Shown here piece after piece: positions 54,996-63,618 of a stretch of DNA of 64,000 bases. The stretch comes from Campylobacteraceae bacterium. Its GTDB lineage: Bacteria > Campylobacterota > Campylobacteria > Campylobacterales > Campylobacteraceae. Position 1 is the first letter of the stretch, and every line of letters begins with the position of its first letter. Under the pieces are notes generated by a model that ran no database searches, was not told the origin of the DNA, and saw nothing but the letters and a program-made list of their open reading frames with translations. Both the position numbers and the translations under genes were made by a program. The DNA is taken from the NCBI GenBank assembly GCA_900753405.1, contig CAADYZ010000007.1, positions 58,549-122,548 of the forward strand. The letters are read 5' to 3'.

Positions 54996-56063
54996 ATGGC
55001 TGTTTATGGTTTTGCGATGTTACGCATTGGTTCGGTAGGCTGGATTACAAAAGACGCTATTACGCCTTGCGGTCCGTTGGACGCGATTGTAGCACCACTT
55101 GCTATGGCGCCTTGCACCTCTGACATTCATACGGTTTATGAGGGTGGAATCGGGGAGCGACATAATATGTTCTTAGGGCACGAAGCAGTTGGCGAGGTTG
55201 TCCAAGTTGGCGAGCTTGTTAAAGACTTTAAGGTTGGCGACAAGGTCATCGCGCCTGCGATAACGCCTGACTGGGGAAGTATCAACGCTCAAAGAGGCTT
55301 TGCGCAACACAGCGGCGGCGCGCTTGCGGGCTGGAAGTTTTCAAACTTCAAAGACGGAACTTTTGCGGAGAAATTTCATGTAAATGAAGCGGACGCAAAC
55401 CTCGCACACCTGCCTGAGGGGGTGGATTTAGAGGATGCGGTAATGCTTTGTGATATGGTCACAACGGGCTTTCACTGCGCTGAGAATGCAAACATCAAAC
55501 CGGGCGAGACCGTTGCGGTCATCGGGCTTGGACCTGTGGGGCTTATGGCTTGCGCGGGGGCGAATTTGATGGGTGCGAGCGAGATTTATGCGGTTGATTG
55601 CGTGGATTATCGCGCGCAAATTGCGCAAAAATACTATGGCGCGACTCATTATGTTGATTTTACAAAAGGAGCATTTTTCGAGCAAATCAAAGAGCTTACA
55701 GGTGGCGTTGGCGTGGATAAAATCGTCATCGCAGGCGGCAACACAAGCACGATCGGCGAATGCTGCTGCTGCGTGAAAAACGGCGGTGTGGTGAGTAATG
55801 TAAATTACCTCGGAAGCGGCGAGAACATCACCATTCCTCGCGTTGCGTGGGATGTTGGGATGGGACATAAAGACATCAAAGGCGGCTTGACTCCGGGCGG
55901 GCGTTACAGAATGGAGAAGCTTGCGACGCTTCTTGCGACTAAAAAGCTAAATGTCAAACCTCTCATCACTCACAAACTCGAAGGCTTTGGCAAAATCGAA
56001 GAGGCGTTGGAGATGATGCGAAACAAACCAGCTGGGCTTATCAAACCTGTTGTAGTCGTGTGA
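54996..56063 (+). CDS. zinc-dependent secondary alcohol dehydrogenase
   Basis: A 355-residue medium-chain dehydrogenase close to the clostridial isopropanol dehydrogenases. Catalytic zinc ligands are the cysteine in APCTSDIH, His-Glu in GHEAVGE and the aspartate in CDMVTTGFH, the signature of this subgroup. There is no structural-zinc lobe. In the nucleotide fold, VIGLGPVGLMACAG leads to a strand ending YAVDCVD. The aspartate replaces the Gly-Ser-Arg that grips the NADP phosphate in the clostridial enzymes, so NAD(H) is the likely cofactor. AAAAGGAG precedes the start and a terminator follows. Confidence 0.88.
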   Translation: MAVYGFAMLRIGSVGWITKDAITPCGPLDAIVAPLAMAPCTSDIHTVYEGGIGERHNMFLGHEAVGEVVQVGELVKDFKVGDKVIAPAITPDWGSINAQRGFAQHSGGALAGWKFSNFKDGTFAEKFHVNEADANLAHLPEGVDLEDAVMLCDMVTTGFHCAENANIKPGETVAVIGLGPVGLMACAGANLMGASEIYAVDCVDYRAQIAQKYYGATHYVDFTKGAFFEQIKELTGGVGVDKIVIAGGNTSTIGECCCCVKNGGVVSNVNYLGSGENITIPRVAWDVGMGHKDIKGGLTPGGRYRMEKLATLLATKKLNVKPLITHKLEGFGKIEEALEMMRNKPAGLIKPVVVV

Positions 56064-56072
56064 TTTACGCTT

Positions 56073-56104
56073 TGCTCCGCTGCTTTTTGCGGCGGGGTTT
56101 TTAA
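56073..56104 (+). terminator. Rho-independent terminator after the alcohol dehydrogenase
   Basis: CTCCGC...GCGGCGGGG hairpin with a TGCTTTTT loop, followed by TTTTT. Confidence 0.6.
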
Positions 56105-56194
56105 GCTTACAAAACTTTTTTACCCTTTCATAAAGGTTTTTTAAGCCTAAATAATGTCAAATTCGGTTTTTGAACTTAACATAAAGGAGAGTCG

Positions 56195-57730
56195 ATGCAA
56201 ATAGGCATTACACAAGAGTCGTTACGCGGCGAAGCAAGAGTCGCTGCTAGTGCGTCTAGTGTGGCGGGGTTGATCTCGCTTGGCTTTGAGGTTGTAGTTG
56301 CCAAAAACGCGGGCAAAAAAGCAGGTTTTTCTGACGAAGACTTTGTGAATGCGGGAGCAAAAATCGTCTCGCAAAAAGAGGCGTTTGACTCGGACATTGT
56401 GCTTAAAGTGAATGCGCCAAATGACGAGGAGATCGCGCTTTTAAAAGAGGGCGCAACGCTTGTTGGCACGCTTGGCGTGGCTTACAACAACGAGCTTTTG
56501 GGTAAGCTAAATGAGCGCAAAATCACCGCACTTTCTATGGACTGCGTCCCACGCATCTCGCGCGCGCAGAGTATGGATGTGCTAAGTTCGATGGCAAATA
56601 TCGCAGGTTACCGCGCGGTTGTTGAGGCGAGTTTTGAGTTTGGGCGGTTTTTCACAGGGCAAATCACCGCAGCAGGCAAAATTCCGCCCGCAAAAGTGCT
56701 TGTCATCGGCGCGGGCGTTGCGGGGCTTGCGGCGATCGGCGCGGCGAGTTCTCTTGGCGCGGTTGTGCGAGCGTTTGACACGCGTCCTGAGGTGAAAGAG
56801 CAGATCGAGTCGATGGGCGCGGAGTTTTTAGAGGTCGCCATCGAAGAAGAGGCTGGAAGTGGTGACGGTTACGCAAAGGTGATGAGCGAGGCGTTCATCA
56901 AAGCTGAAATGGAGCTTTTTGCCGCACAAGCCAAAGAGGTGGATATCATCATCACCACCGCGCTCATCCCCGGCAAGCCTGCGCCGCGGTTGATCACTGC
57001 TGAGATGGTTGCTTCGATGAAACGCGGAAGTGTGATTGTCGATTTAGCAGCGGCAAACGGTGGCAACTGTGAGCTAAGCAAAGCAGGCGAGGTCGTCACG
57101 AGCAAAAACGGCGTGAAAATTTTAGGCTACACCGACTTGCCAAGCCGCTTGCCAACGCAGTCTTCGCAACTTTACGCGACAAATGTCCTTAGCTTCTTAA
57201 AACTTCTAACGCCGCAAAAAGACGGCGTGCTTAACATCAATTTTGAAGACGAGATTATCCGCAGCGCAACGGTTTGCAAAGCAGGCGAGATCACCTTCCC
57301 GCCGCCACCTGTAAAGGTCAGTGCCACGCCAAAAGCTGCGAAAAAACCGATCGTCAAAGCGGCAAAAGTTGAGAAAAAACTGTCAAATTCGAATTTGACA
57401 GTTTTCTTTTTTGCGCTTGGCGCGGTGCTTTTTGCGGTGCTTTCAAACTACGCTCCGAGCGAGTTTTTGTCGCATTTTATGGTCTTTGCGCTCTCGTGCA
57501 TTGTCGGGTATTATGTCGTGTGGAATGTCAATCACGCCCTTCACACGCCGTTAATGAGCGTTACAAACGCCATCTCAGGGATCATTATTCTAGGCGCGTT
57601 ACTGCAAATTGGCAGTGGCGTTGGGTTGATCCAAGTGCTTGCGTTTGTTGGAATTTTAGTCGTCAGCATCAACATCTTCGGTGGTTTTGTCGTAACTCAA
57701 AGAATGCTGAAAATGTTTAGAAAAGAGTAG
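56195..57730 (+). CDS. pntA: NAD(P) transhydrogenase subunit alpha
   Basis: A 511-residue PntA. Domain I (about 1-385) binds NAD(H): GEARVAASASSVAGL, then GAGVAGLAAIGAASSLGA and the RPEVKEQIESMGAEF loop, and IPGKPAPRLIT. Four C-terminal membrane helices (about 402-500) form part of the proton channel. With PntB it couples hydride transfer between NADH and NADP+ to proton flow, a main NADPH source. In the linker just before the membrane part, a dispersed palindrome encodes LSNSNLTV (about residues 395-402). AAAGGAG precedes the start; pntB follows 14 bases after the stop. Confidence 0.96.
   Translation: MQIGITQESLRGEARVAASASSVAGLISLGFEVVVAKNAGKKAGFSDEDFVNAGAKIVSQKEAFDSDIVLKVNAPNDEEIALLKEGATLVGTLGVAYNNELLGKLNERKITALSMDCVPRISRAQSMDVLSSMANIAGYRAVVEASFEFGRFFTGQITAAGKIPPAKVLVIGAGVAGLAAIGAASSLGAVVRAFDTRPEVKEQIESMGAEFLEVAIEEEAGSGDGYAKVMSEAFIKAEMELFAAQAKEVDIIITTALIPGKPAPRLITAEMVASMKRGSVIVDLAAANGGNCELSKAGEVVTSKNGVKILGYTDLPSRLPTQSSQLYATNVLSFLKLLTPQKDGVLNINFEDEIIRSATVCKAGEITFPPPPVKVSATPKAAKKPIVKAAKVEKKLSNSNLTVFFFALGAVLFAVLSNYAPSEFLSHFMVFALSCIVGYYVVWNVNHALHTPLMSVTNAISGIIILGALLQIGSGVGLIQVLAFVGILVVSINIFGGFVVTQRMLKMFRKE
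57376..57405. repeat. 30-base perfect palindrome inside pntA
   Basis: TGTCAAATTCGAATTTGACA (57381-57400) extended by AAAAC on the left and GTTTT on the right. It is the longest perfect copy of the family in the window, and it is in frame. Confidence 0.85.
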
Positions 57731-57744
57731 AAGAAGGATTTAAA

Positions 57745-59223
57745 ATGTCAGTTGGTTTAGTTAATGCAGCTTATATCATCGCCGCGGTTTTGTTCGTCTT
57801 CTCGCTTGCTGGACTCTCTCAACACGAAAGTGCAAAAAGGGGAAATAGACTTGGAATTTACGGAATGGCGATCGCTCTTTTTGCGACAATTTTTAGCAAC
57901 AATGTCTCAAATGTTGCTTACATAGTCGCTGCTATGGTACTTGGCGGGGCGATCGGCGTGTTTTTGGCAAAAAAGGTGGAAATGACGCAAATGCCCGAGC
58001 TTGTGGCGATTTTGCATAGTTTTGTGGGTCTTGCGGCGGTCTTTGTCGGGTTTAACTCTTTTATAGAAATTTACGATCAAGTCACGCACATTAACCTTGA
58101 TTTGATCGCGCCGACAAAAGAGGTCGCGGAGTTAAAGCCTTACCTTTTTGACGAGCTTGTCGGCTCGCTTTTTGACGGCTCACTTTCGCTTTACTACATC
58201 CACTTAGTGGAGATTTTCTTAGGCGTTTTCATCGGTGCAGTGACATTTTCAGGCTCGGTGGTGGCGTTTGGCAAACTTCGCGGCATCTTCTCAGGCGCGC
58301 CGCTTGTGCTGCCGTTTAAACACGCCATCAACATCGCGCTTTTAGCAGCAAGCGTTGTGCTTTTGGTGCTGTTTTGCTCTACTCAAAGTCTCTCAACGCA
58401 GACGATGAGCATAGTCGTGATGACTATTTTGGCGCTCTTTTTTGGGTGGCACTTAGTTAGCTCGATCGGCGGGGCGGATATGCCTGTTGCGGTGAGTATG
58501 CTTAACTCTTACTCGGGCTGGGCGGCGGCGGCGGCGGGGTTTATGTTAGGAAATGACCTTTTGATCGTCACGGGCGCGCTTGTCGGTAGCAGCGGCGCGA
58601 TCCTCTCTTACATTATGTGCAAGGCGATGAACCGCTCGTTTATCAGCGTCATCATCGGTGGCTTTGGCACAGCGGGCGGCGCGGCAGCTGCGGTGGAAGG
58701 GGAATACACCCAAACAGACGCCGCAAGCGTGGCAGCTCTGTTAAAAGAGGCAAAAAGCGTCATCATCACCCCCGGTTACGGAATGGCGGTTGCGCAGGCG
58801 CAAACGGCGGTTAGGGAGCTTACGCAGCGGCTGAAAAAAAATGGCGTGAATGTCCGTTTTGGTATCCACCCAGTCGCGGGGCGGCTTCCGGGGCATATGA
58901 ATGTGCTTTTAGCCGAAGCCAAAGTGCCTTATGACATTGTGCTTGAAATGGATGAGATTAACGATGATTTTGCAAAGACTGATGTCGTGCTTGTCATCGG
59001 TGCGAATGATACGGTAAATCCAGCCGCGCTTGAAGACCCAAACAGCCCAATCGCAGGAATGCCAGTGCTAAAAGTTTGGGAAGCGGCGAGCGTGATAATG
59101 TTTAAACGCTCGATGAATACGGGTTACGCAGGAGTTGCGAATCCGCTGATTTACCGCGAGAATACTAAAATGCTTTTTGGAGACGCCAAAAAAAGCGTGG
59201 AGGACATTTTGTCGGCGTTGTAG
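57745..59223 (+). CDS. pntB: NAD(P) transhydrogenase subunit beta
   Basis: A 492-residue PntB with about nine membrane helices (domain II) followed by the NADP(H)-binding domain III from about residue 325. Domain III begins SVIITPGYGMAVAQAQ and contains FGIHPVAGRLPGHMNVLLAEA, VLVIGANDTVNPAA, and KVWEAASVIMFKRSMNTGYAG. It completes the proton-pumping transhydrogenase with pntA. GAAGGA precedes the start. An NDH-2-like oxidoreductase gene begins 30 bases after its stop. Confidence 0.96.
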   Translation: MSVGLVNAAYIIAAVLFVFSLAGLSQHESAKRGNRLGIYGMAIALFATIFSNNVSNVAYIVAAMVLGGAIGVFLAKKVEMTQMPELVAILHSFVGLAAVFVGFNSFIEIYDQVTHINLDLIAPTKEVAELKPYLFDELVGSLFDGSLSLYYIHLVEIFLGVFIGAVTFSGSVVAFGKLRGIFSGAPLVLPFKHAINIALLAASVVLLVLFCSTQSLSTQTMSIVVMTILALFFGWHLVSSIGGADMPVAVSMLNSYSGWAAAAAGFMLGNDLLIVTGALVGSSGAILSYIMCKAMNRSFISVIIGGFGTAGGAAAAVEGEYTQTDAASVAALLKEAKSVIITPGYGMAVAQAQTAVRELTQRLKKNGVNVRFGIHPVAGRLPGHMNVLLAEAKVPYDIVLEMDEINDDFAKTDVVLVIGANDTVNPAALEDPNSPIAGMPVLKVWEAASVIMFKRSMNTGYAGVANPLIYRENTKMLFGDAKKSVEDILSAL

Positions 59224-59253
59224 GTTTGCTTATTTACCTTTAAAGGAGAATTT

Positions 59254-60435
59254 GTGAAGAAAATTGTTTTACTTGGTGCAGGGTATGCGAGTTTGAGTTT
59301 GCTAACACGACTTGGCAACAAAGAACTTTCGAGGGCGAGTTGGACGCTGATTAGCAAAGACGACTACCATTACAAAAGCATATGTCTGCACGATGTAGCA
59401 AGCGGTAAGCACAATGAAGAGGTGAAATTTAGCCTCTCGAAGTTAAATAGCAAAATCAGCGTCATAAAAGACGAAGTGGTACAAATTCTGCCTAACAAGG
59501 TAGTTTGCAAAGGTGGCGAAGTGGAATACGACTATCTAGTCGTAGGGCTTGGCTTTGAGAGTGACGACTTTGGAGTGAAGGGGGTGAAAGAAAACGCCTT
59601 AGCCATCACAAATTTCAACACCGCAAGAGACATTTTTGCTAGCGTCTTAGCCAGACTCGAAGCCTTTAAGGCGAGCGGGGACGAAAACGAGCTTAGTTTT
59701 GCGGTGTGCGGCGGCGGTTTTACGGGGATCGAATTTGTCGGTTCGCTGGCTCAGGAGCTGCAAAAACATTGCGCGAAGATGGGGATTGAGTTTGGTAAGG
59801 TCAAGCTTTACTGCATCGAGGCGATGGATAAAATTCTGCCGATGTATAGCGCGAAAATGCAAGCACAAGGGCTTAGGCGGCTTGGCGAGCTTGGCGTGAG
59901 TGTGCTTACTGGGGCGAAGATTTTGGAGTGCAAAAAGGGCGCGGTGGTTGTAGAGCAAAACGGCGAGCAAAAGGAGGTCGCAGCAAAGACGATCGTCTGG
60001 ACAGCAGGCGTAAAAGGCAGCAGTGCTGTGGCAAATTCGCCGATGTTTGCGAGCGTGAGAAACAAAGTTGCGGTGGATGCAAACCTCTTTGCAAACGCCT
60101 TAAATTCAAACGAAGAGCGGCGAGAAAACATCTTCATCGCGGGTGATTGCTCGGCGGTTTTAAACCCCGCCATCAACCGCCCATTCCCGCCAACAGCGCA
60201 GCTTGCAAGAGAGCAAGGCAAATACCTCGCGGAGGTTTTTAGACAGATCATCCGCGGCAAAACGCAGGGTTTTGAGCCGTTTAGCTTTACGCCAAAAGGC
60301 TCGATCTGCTCGATCGGCGAAGGCTATGCGATCGCAGGGCTTGGAAAGGTCGAGTTTAGCGGTTGGGCGGCAAGCAAACTCAAAGCCGTAGTCGAGTCGC
60401 TTTGGGATTTGCAACTTAGAGGAATCTCACTTTAA
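59254..60435 (+). CDS. type II NADH dehydrogenase-like FAD oxidoreductase
   Basis: A 393-residue two-dinucleotide-fold flavoprotein. The FAD site is IVLLGAGYASLSLLTRL, the second nucleotide fold FAVCGGGFTGIEFVGSLAQEL (about residue 148), and the FAD-closing motif FIAGDCSAVLNP (about 300). Features fit NDH-2 or related NAD(P)H:quinone/sulfide oxidoreductases; the sulfide:quinone cysteines are not in the usual places. Start is GTG after AAAGGAG. It follows pntB closely, so it may drain or feed the NAD(P)H pool handled by the transhydrogenase. No clear C-terminal membrane anchor beyond an amphipathic end. Confidence 0.8.
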   Translation: MKKIVLLGAGYASLSLLTRLGNKELSRASWTLISKDDYHYKSICLHDVASGKHNEEVKFSLSKLNSKISVIKDEVVQILPNKVVCKGGEVEYDYLVVGLGFESDDFGVKGVKENALAITNFNTARDIFASVLARLEAFKASGDENELSFAVCGGGFTGIEFVGSLAQELQKHCAKMGIEFGKVKLYCIEAMDKILPMYSAKMQAQGLRRLGELGVSVLTGAKILECKKGAVVVEQNGEQKEVAAKTIVWTAGVKGSSAVANSPMFASVRNKVAVDANLFANALNSNEERRENIFIAGDCSAVLNPAINRPFPPTAQLAREQGKYLAEVFRQIIRGKTQGFEPFSFTPKGSICSIGEGYAIAGLGKVEFSGWAASKLKAVVESLWDLQLRGISL

Positions 60436-60445
60436 CTACATAATT

Positions 60446-60486
60446 TCAAATTCGGTTTTTGCAAAATGTCAAAACCGAATTTGACC
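60446..60486. repeat. inverted pair of palindromic elements, terminator-like
   Basis: TTCAAATTCGGTTTTTGCAA faces TGTCAAAACCGAATTTGA, forming a 14-bp stem (TCAAATTCGGTTTT / AAAACCGAATTTGA) with an 11-base loop, followed by CCTCTTTTTTT. It sits 11 bases after the oxidoreductase stop codon and looks like a working terminator built from two repeats. A further copy is at 60537-60553. Confidence 0.75.
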
Positions 60487-60623
60487 TCTTTTTTTGACTT
60501 TTTTACAAAATTTTTCTTTGACAACAAAACATTTTTCAAATTTGGTTTTGACAAATTTTTGAATTTTTGCGCGCTCAAAACGGCTGCAAAACACGGTGTG
60601 GTCGTGCTTTAAGCAGGTTGGGT

Positions 60624-60629
60624 TATAAT
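60624..60629 (+). promoter_or_regulatory. -10 promoter element for gdhA
   Basis: TATAAT in GGTTATAATTC, about 100 bases before the gdhA start, giving an AT-rich leader of about 95 bases. Confidence 0.55.
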
Positions 60630-60732
60630 TCTTATTTAAGAAAACATTAAGATTTTTTTATCAAGCATTTTATTTTTTTATAAGAAAATATTTACTAAAA
60701 TCCCACTTGTAATTTTTCTTGAAGGAGACAAA

Positions 60733-62088
60733 ATGTCAGCTTATGTAAGTAGCGTTTTAGAAAACCTAAAATCGCAAAATGGCTCAAACAGCGTTTTTTT
60801 ACAAGCCGCAACGGAGATCTTGCTCTCACTTGCGCCGCTTTTAGACCGCGAAAGCAAATACCAAAAGCACCGCATCTTAGAGCAGATCGTCGTCCCAGAG
60901 AGGGCTTACAGCTTCCGCGTAACCTACTCAAACGACAAGGGCGAGGCGTGTGTGAATAACGGTTATAGGATCGAGTTCAACTCAGCGCTTGGACCATACA
61001 AAGGCGGACTTCGCCTCCACCCAAGCGTCAATCAAGACATCCTAAAATTCTTAGGCTTTGAGCAAATCTTCAAAAACTCGCTAACAGGGCTTTCGATGGG
61101 CGGTGCAAAGGGCGGCAGCGACTTTGACCCAAAAGGCAAGAGTGACGCGGAGATTATGAGATTTTGTCAGGCGTTTATGCTTGAACTTCACAAATTCATT
61201 GGCGATGTGAAGGATGTGCCAGCAGGCGACATCGGCACAGGCGGACGCGAGATCGGCTATATGTTCGGTGCTTACAAAAAGCTTACTCAAAGGTTTGACG
61301 GCTGCTTGACAGGCAAAGGGCTAAACTGGGGCGGCAGCCTTGCTAGAACTGAGGCGACAGGTTACGGCTCGGTGTATTTTGCAAACGAGATGATCAAAAA
61401 AGCGGGCGGCAGCTTAGAGGGCAAAAAAGCAGCAGTCAGCGGCTCGGGCAATGTTGCGATCTACACTTGCGAGAAGCTTTACGCATTTGGCGCAACGCCT
61501 GTTACGGTGAGTGATTCAAGTGGGTTTATTTACGATTCAGAAGGCATCGATGTTGCGCTTTTAAAAGAGATCAAAGAGGTGAGAAGAGAGCGTCTAAGTG
61601 CCTACGCAGCGCAACGCAAAAGCGCGAAATTCACGCCAGTTAGCGAGTACGCAGCAGGGACAAACGGCGTGTGGAGCGTGCCAGTTGATCTTGCTTTCCC
61701 GAGTGCTACACAAAACGAGCTTAGCCTAGCTGATGCGCAAACTTTGTTTAAAAACGGTTGCAAACTTGTCTGCGAAGGGGCGAATATGCCAAGCACATTA
61801 GAGGCGATCGACTTTATGCTTGCAAATGGCGTGTTGTTCGGACCTGCAAAGGCGGCAAACGCGGGCGGCGTAGCGACAAGCGGGCTTGAAATGGCGCAAA
61901 ATGCGGCGATGACTGCGTGGAGTTTTGAAGAGGTTGATAGCAAGCTTCACAGCATTATGATCAACATTTTCAACAATTCTTACGAGACTTCTGTCGAGTT
62001 TGGTGCGCGTGGTAACTTGGTGCTTGGCGCAAACATAGCAGGCTTCCGCAAAGTCGCTGACGCGATGATCGATCAAGGTTACATTTAA
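60733..62088 (+). CDS. gdhA: NADP-type glutamate dehydrogenase
   Basis: A 451-residue hexameric glutamate dehydrogenase making glutamate from 2-oxoglutarate and ammonia. Substrate-site motifs are GPYKGGLRLHPSVN, KFLGFEQIFKNSLTGLSMGGAKGGSDFDPKG and PAGDIGTGGREIGYMFG. The nucleotide fold shows SGSGNVAIYTCEKL, and CEGANMPSTLEA and ANAGGVATSGLEM follow. The subgroup is usually NADPH-dependent, which fits the upstream transhydrogenase as an NADPH source. GAAGGAG precedes the start, and a strong terminator follows. Confidence 0.96.
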   Translation: MSAYVSSVLENLKSQNGSNSVFLQAATEILLSLAPLLDRESKYQKHRILEQIVVPERAYSFRVTYSNDKGEACVNNGYRIEFNSALGPYKGGLRLHPSVNQDILKFLGFEQIFKNSLTGLSMGGAKGGSDFDPKGKSDAEIMRFCQAFMLELHKFIGDVKDVPAGDIGTGGREIGYMFGAYKKLTQRFDGCLTGKGLNWGGSLARTEATGYGSVYFANEMIKKAGGSLEGKKAAVSGSGNVAIYTCEKLYAFGATPVTVSDSSGFIYDSEGIDVALLKEIKEVRRERLSAYAAQRKSAKFTPVSEYAAGTNGVWSVPVDLAFPSATQNELSLADAQTLFKNGCKLVCEGANMPSTLEAIDFMLANGVLFGPAKAANAGGVATSGLEMAQNAAMTAWSFEEVDSKLHSIMINIFNNSYETSVEFGARGNLVLGANIAGFRKVADAMIDQGYI

Positions 62089-62120
62089 TCGTTTAGCGAC
62101 TTTTTGCTACTTTCCTTTTG

Positions 62121-62152
62121 AAGCCAAGCCCAAAACTTCGGGCTTGGTTTTT
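62121..62152 (+). terminator. Rho-independent terminator after gdhA
   Basis: Stem CCAAGCCC (62124-62131) / GGGCTTGG (62140-62147) with an 8-base loop, followed by TTTTT. Confidence 0.85.
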
Positions 62153-62559
62153 GAGTATGCTTTTTTATATTGAAATGATTTAAATATATATTTAAATCGC
62201 CGCTTGTCAAAACCAAATTTGATTTTGACACTTCAACTCTCTTGCGTTTTCTAGTTTTTGCAAAGCTTAAAATGTCAAAACCGAATTTGAAATGCGTTTG
62301 AGAAGTTTTTACACAACTTTTCTTAAACTCAAACTTTAATTTGGTTTTTAAGTTTTTCTCAAACTGCTCTAAACTGCGACTACAACGCACTTTTTAGCTA
62401 AACTTAAACTTTGCTGTGAAAAAAAATTTTCTTTCAAAACGCGTAAAATTTTTTAAAAAAAATGTGTAAAAATTCCACCAAATTTGAAATGGGCTTGCGT
62501 TGTTTTGTGAGTTTCTCGCAAAACTTTTCTAAGACAAAGTAGCAAAAAAAGGAGGCAAA
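62153..62559. other. intergenic region before adhP
   Basis: No gene. Palindromic-family copies lie at 62205-62230 (full form) and 62273-62290, with a weaker one near 62478. The last 150 bases are AT-rich and probably contain the adhP promoter. Confidence 0.5.
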
Positions 62560-63618
62560 ATGTCTGGTAAAATGAAGGCAGCGGTTGTTAAAGAATTTGG
62601 CAAACCGCTAGTGATCCAAGAGGTCGATATCCCTGAGCCAAAAGACGGCGAAGTGCTTGTCAAAATCGAAGCTTGCGGCGTGTGCCACACCGACTTGCAC
62701 GCGGTTGATGGCGACTGGCCTGTCAAGCCAAACCTCAACGCACTTGCTGGCGGAGGCTTCATCCCAGGTCACGAAGGCGTGGGTTATGTCGTCAAAGTAG
62801 GGCGCGGCGTTACACACATCAAAGAAGGTGACGCGGTCGGAATTCCGTGGCTTTACAGCGCGTGCGGGCATTGCGAGCATTGTATGGCAGGCTGGGAGAC
62901 GCTTTGCGAGAAGCAAGAAAACGGCGGCTATTCAGTTAATGGCGGTTTTGCGGAATACGCAGTTGCGGACGCGACTTACGCGGGAATTTTGCGAAAAGAC
63001 ACTGACTTTTTAAATATCGCGCCTATCCTTTGTGCGGGCGTGACTGTTTATAAAGGTTTGAAAATGACCGAAGCAAAACCTGGGCAATGGGTTACCATCT
63101 CAGGCATCGGCGGCTTGGGGCATCTTGCGGTGCAATACGCAAAGGCGATGGGCTTGAATGTTGCGGCGATCGATGTTTCTGACGAGAAGTTAGAGCTTGC
63201 GAAAAAATACGGCGCAACGGTTGTAGCCAACGCAAAAACACTAGGCGAAGATGGGACGATCGCTAAAATCCGCGAAGAGACCGAGGGCGGCACTCACGGC
63301 GTGCTAGTCACTGCGGTGCATCCAACCGCTTTCAAACAAGCAGTCGGCGTGGTTAGACGCGGCGGAACGGTTGCGATGAATGGTTTGCCACCGGGCGAAT
63401 TCCCAGTGAATATCTTCAACCTCATCCTAAACGGCGTGACGATCCGCGGCTCGATTGTCGGCACACGGCTTGACCTTCAAGAGGCGATCCGCTTTGCGGA
63501 GGACAACAAAGTTCGCGCGCATGTCGCAGCGGGCAAACTTGAAGACATCAACGACATTTTCGCGAAGATGAAACAAGGTAAGATCGACGGGCGTATCGTC
63601 CTAGACTTCCGCGCGTAA
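62560..63618 (+). CDS. adhP: zinc-dependent alcohol dehydrogenase, AdhP type
   Basis: A 352-residue medium-chain alcohol dehydrogenase. Catalytic zinc: ACGVCHTDLH and PGHEGVG. Structural zinc: CGHCEHCMAGWETLC with four cysteines. Nucleotide fold: ISGIGGLGHLAVQYAKAMG with a strand ending AIDVSD, whose aspartate indicates NAD. It closely follows the E. coli AdhP pattern, interconverting ethanol or propanol and aldehydes. Between VKPNL and IPGHEG there are about six extra residues (NALAGGGF region). AAAAGGAGG precedes the start. Confidence 0.94.
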   Translation: MSGKMKAAVVKEFGKPLVIQEVDIPEPKDGEVLVKIEACGVCHTDLHAVDGDWPVKPNLNALAGGGFIPGHEGVGYVVKVGRGVTHIKEGDAVGIPWLYSACGHCEHCMAGWETLCEKQENGGYSVNGGFAEYAVADATYAGILRKDTDFLNIAPILCAGVTVYKGLKMTEAKPGQWVTISGIGGLGHLAVQYAKAMGLNVAAIDVSDEKLELAKKYGATVVANAKTLGEDGTIAKIREETEGGTHGVLVTAVHPTAFKQAVGVVRRGGTVAMNGLPPGEFPVNIFNLILNGVTIRGSIVGTRLDLQEAIRFAEDNKVRAHVAAGKLEDINDIFAKMKQGKIDGRIVLDFRA

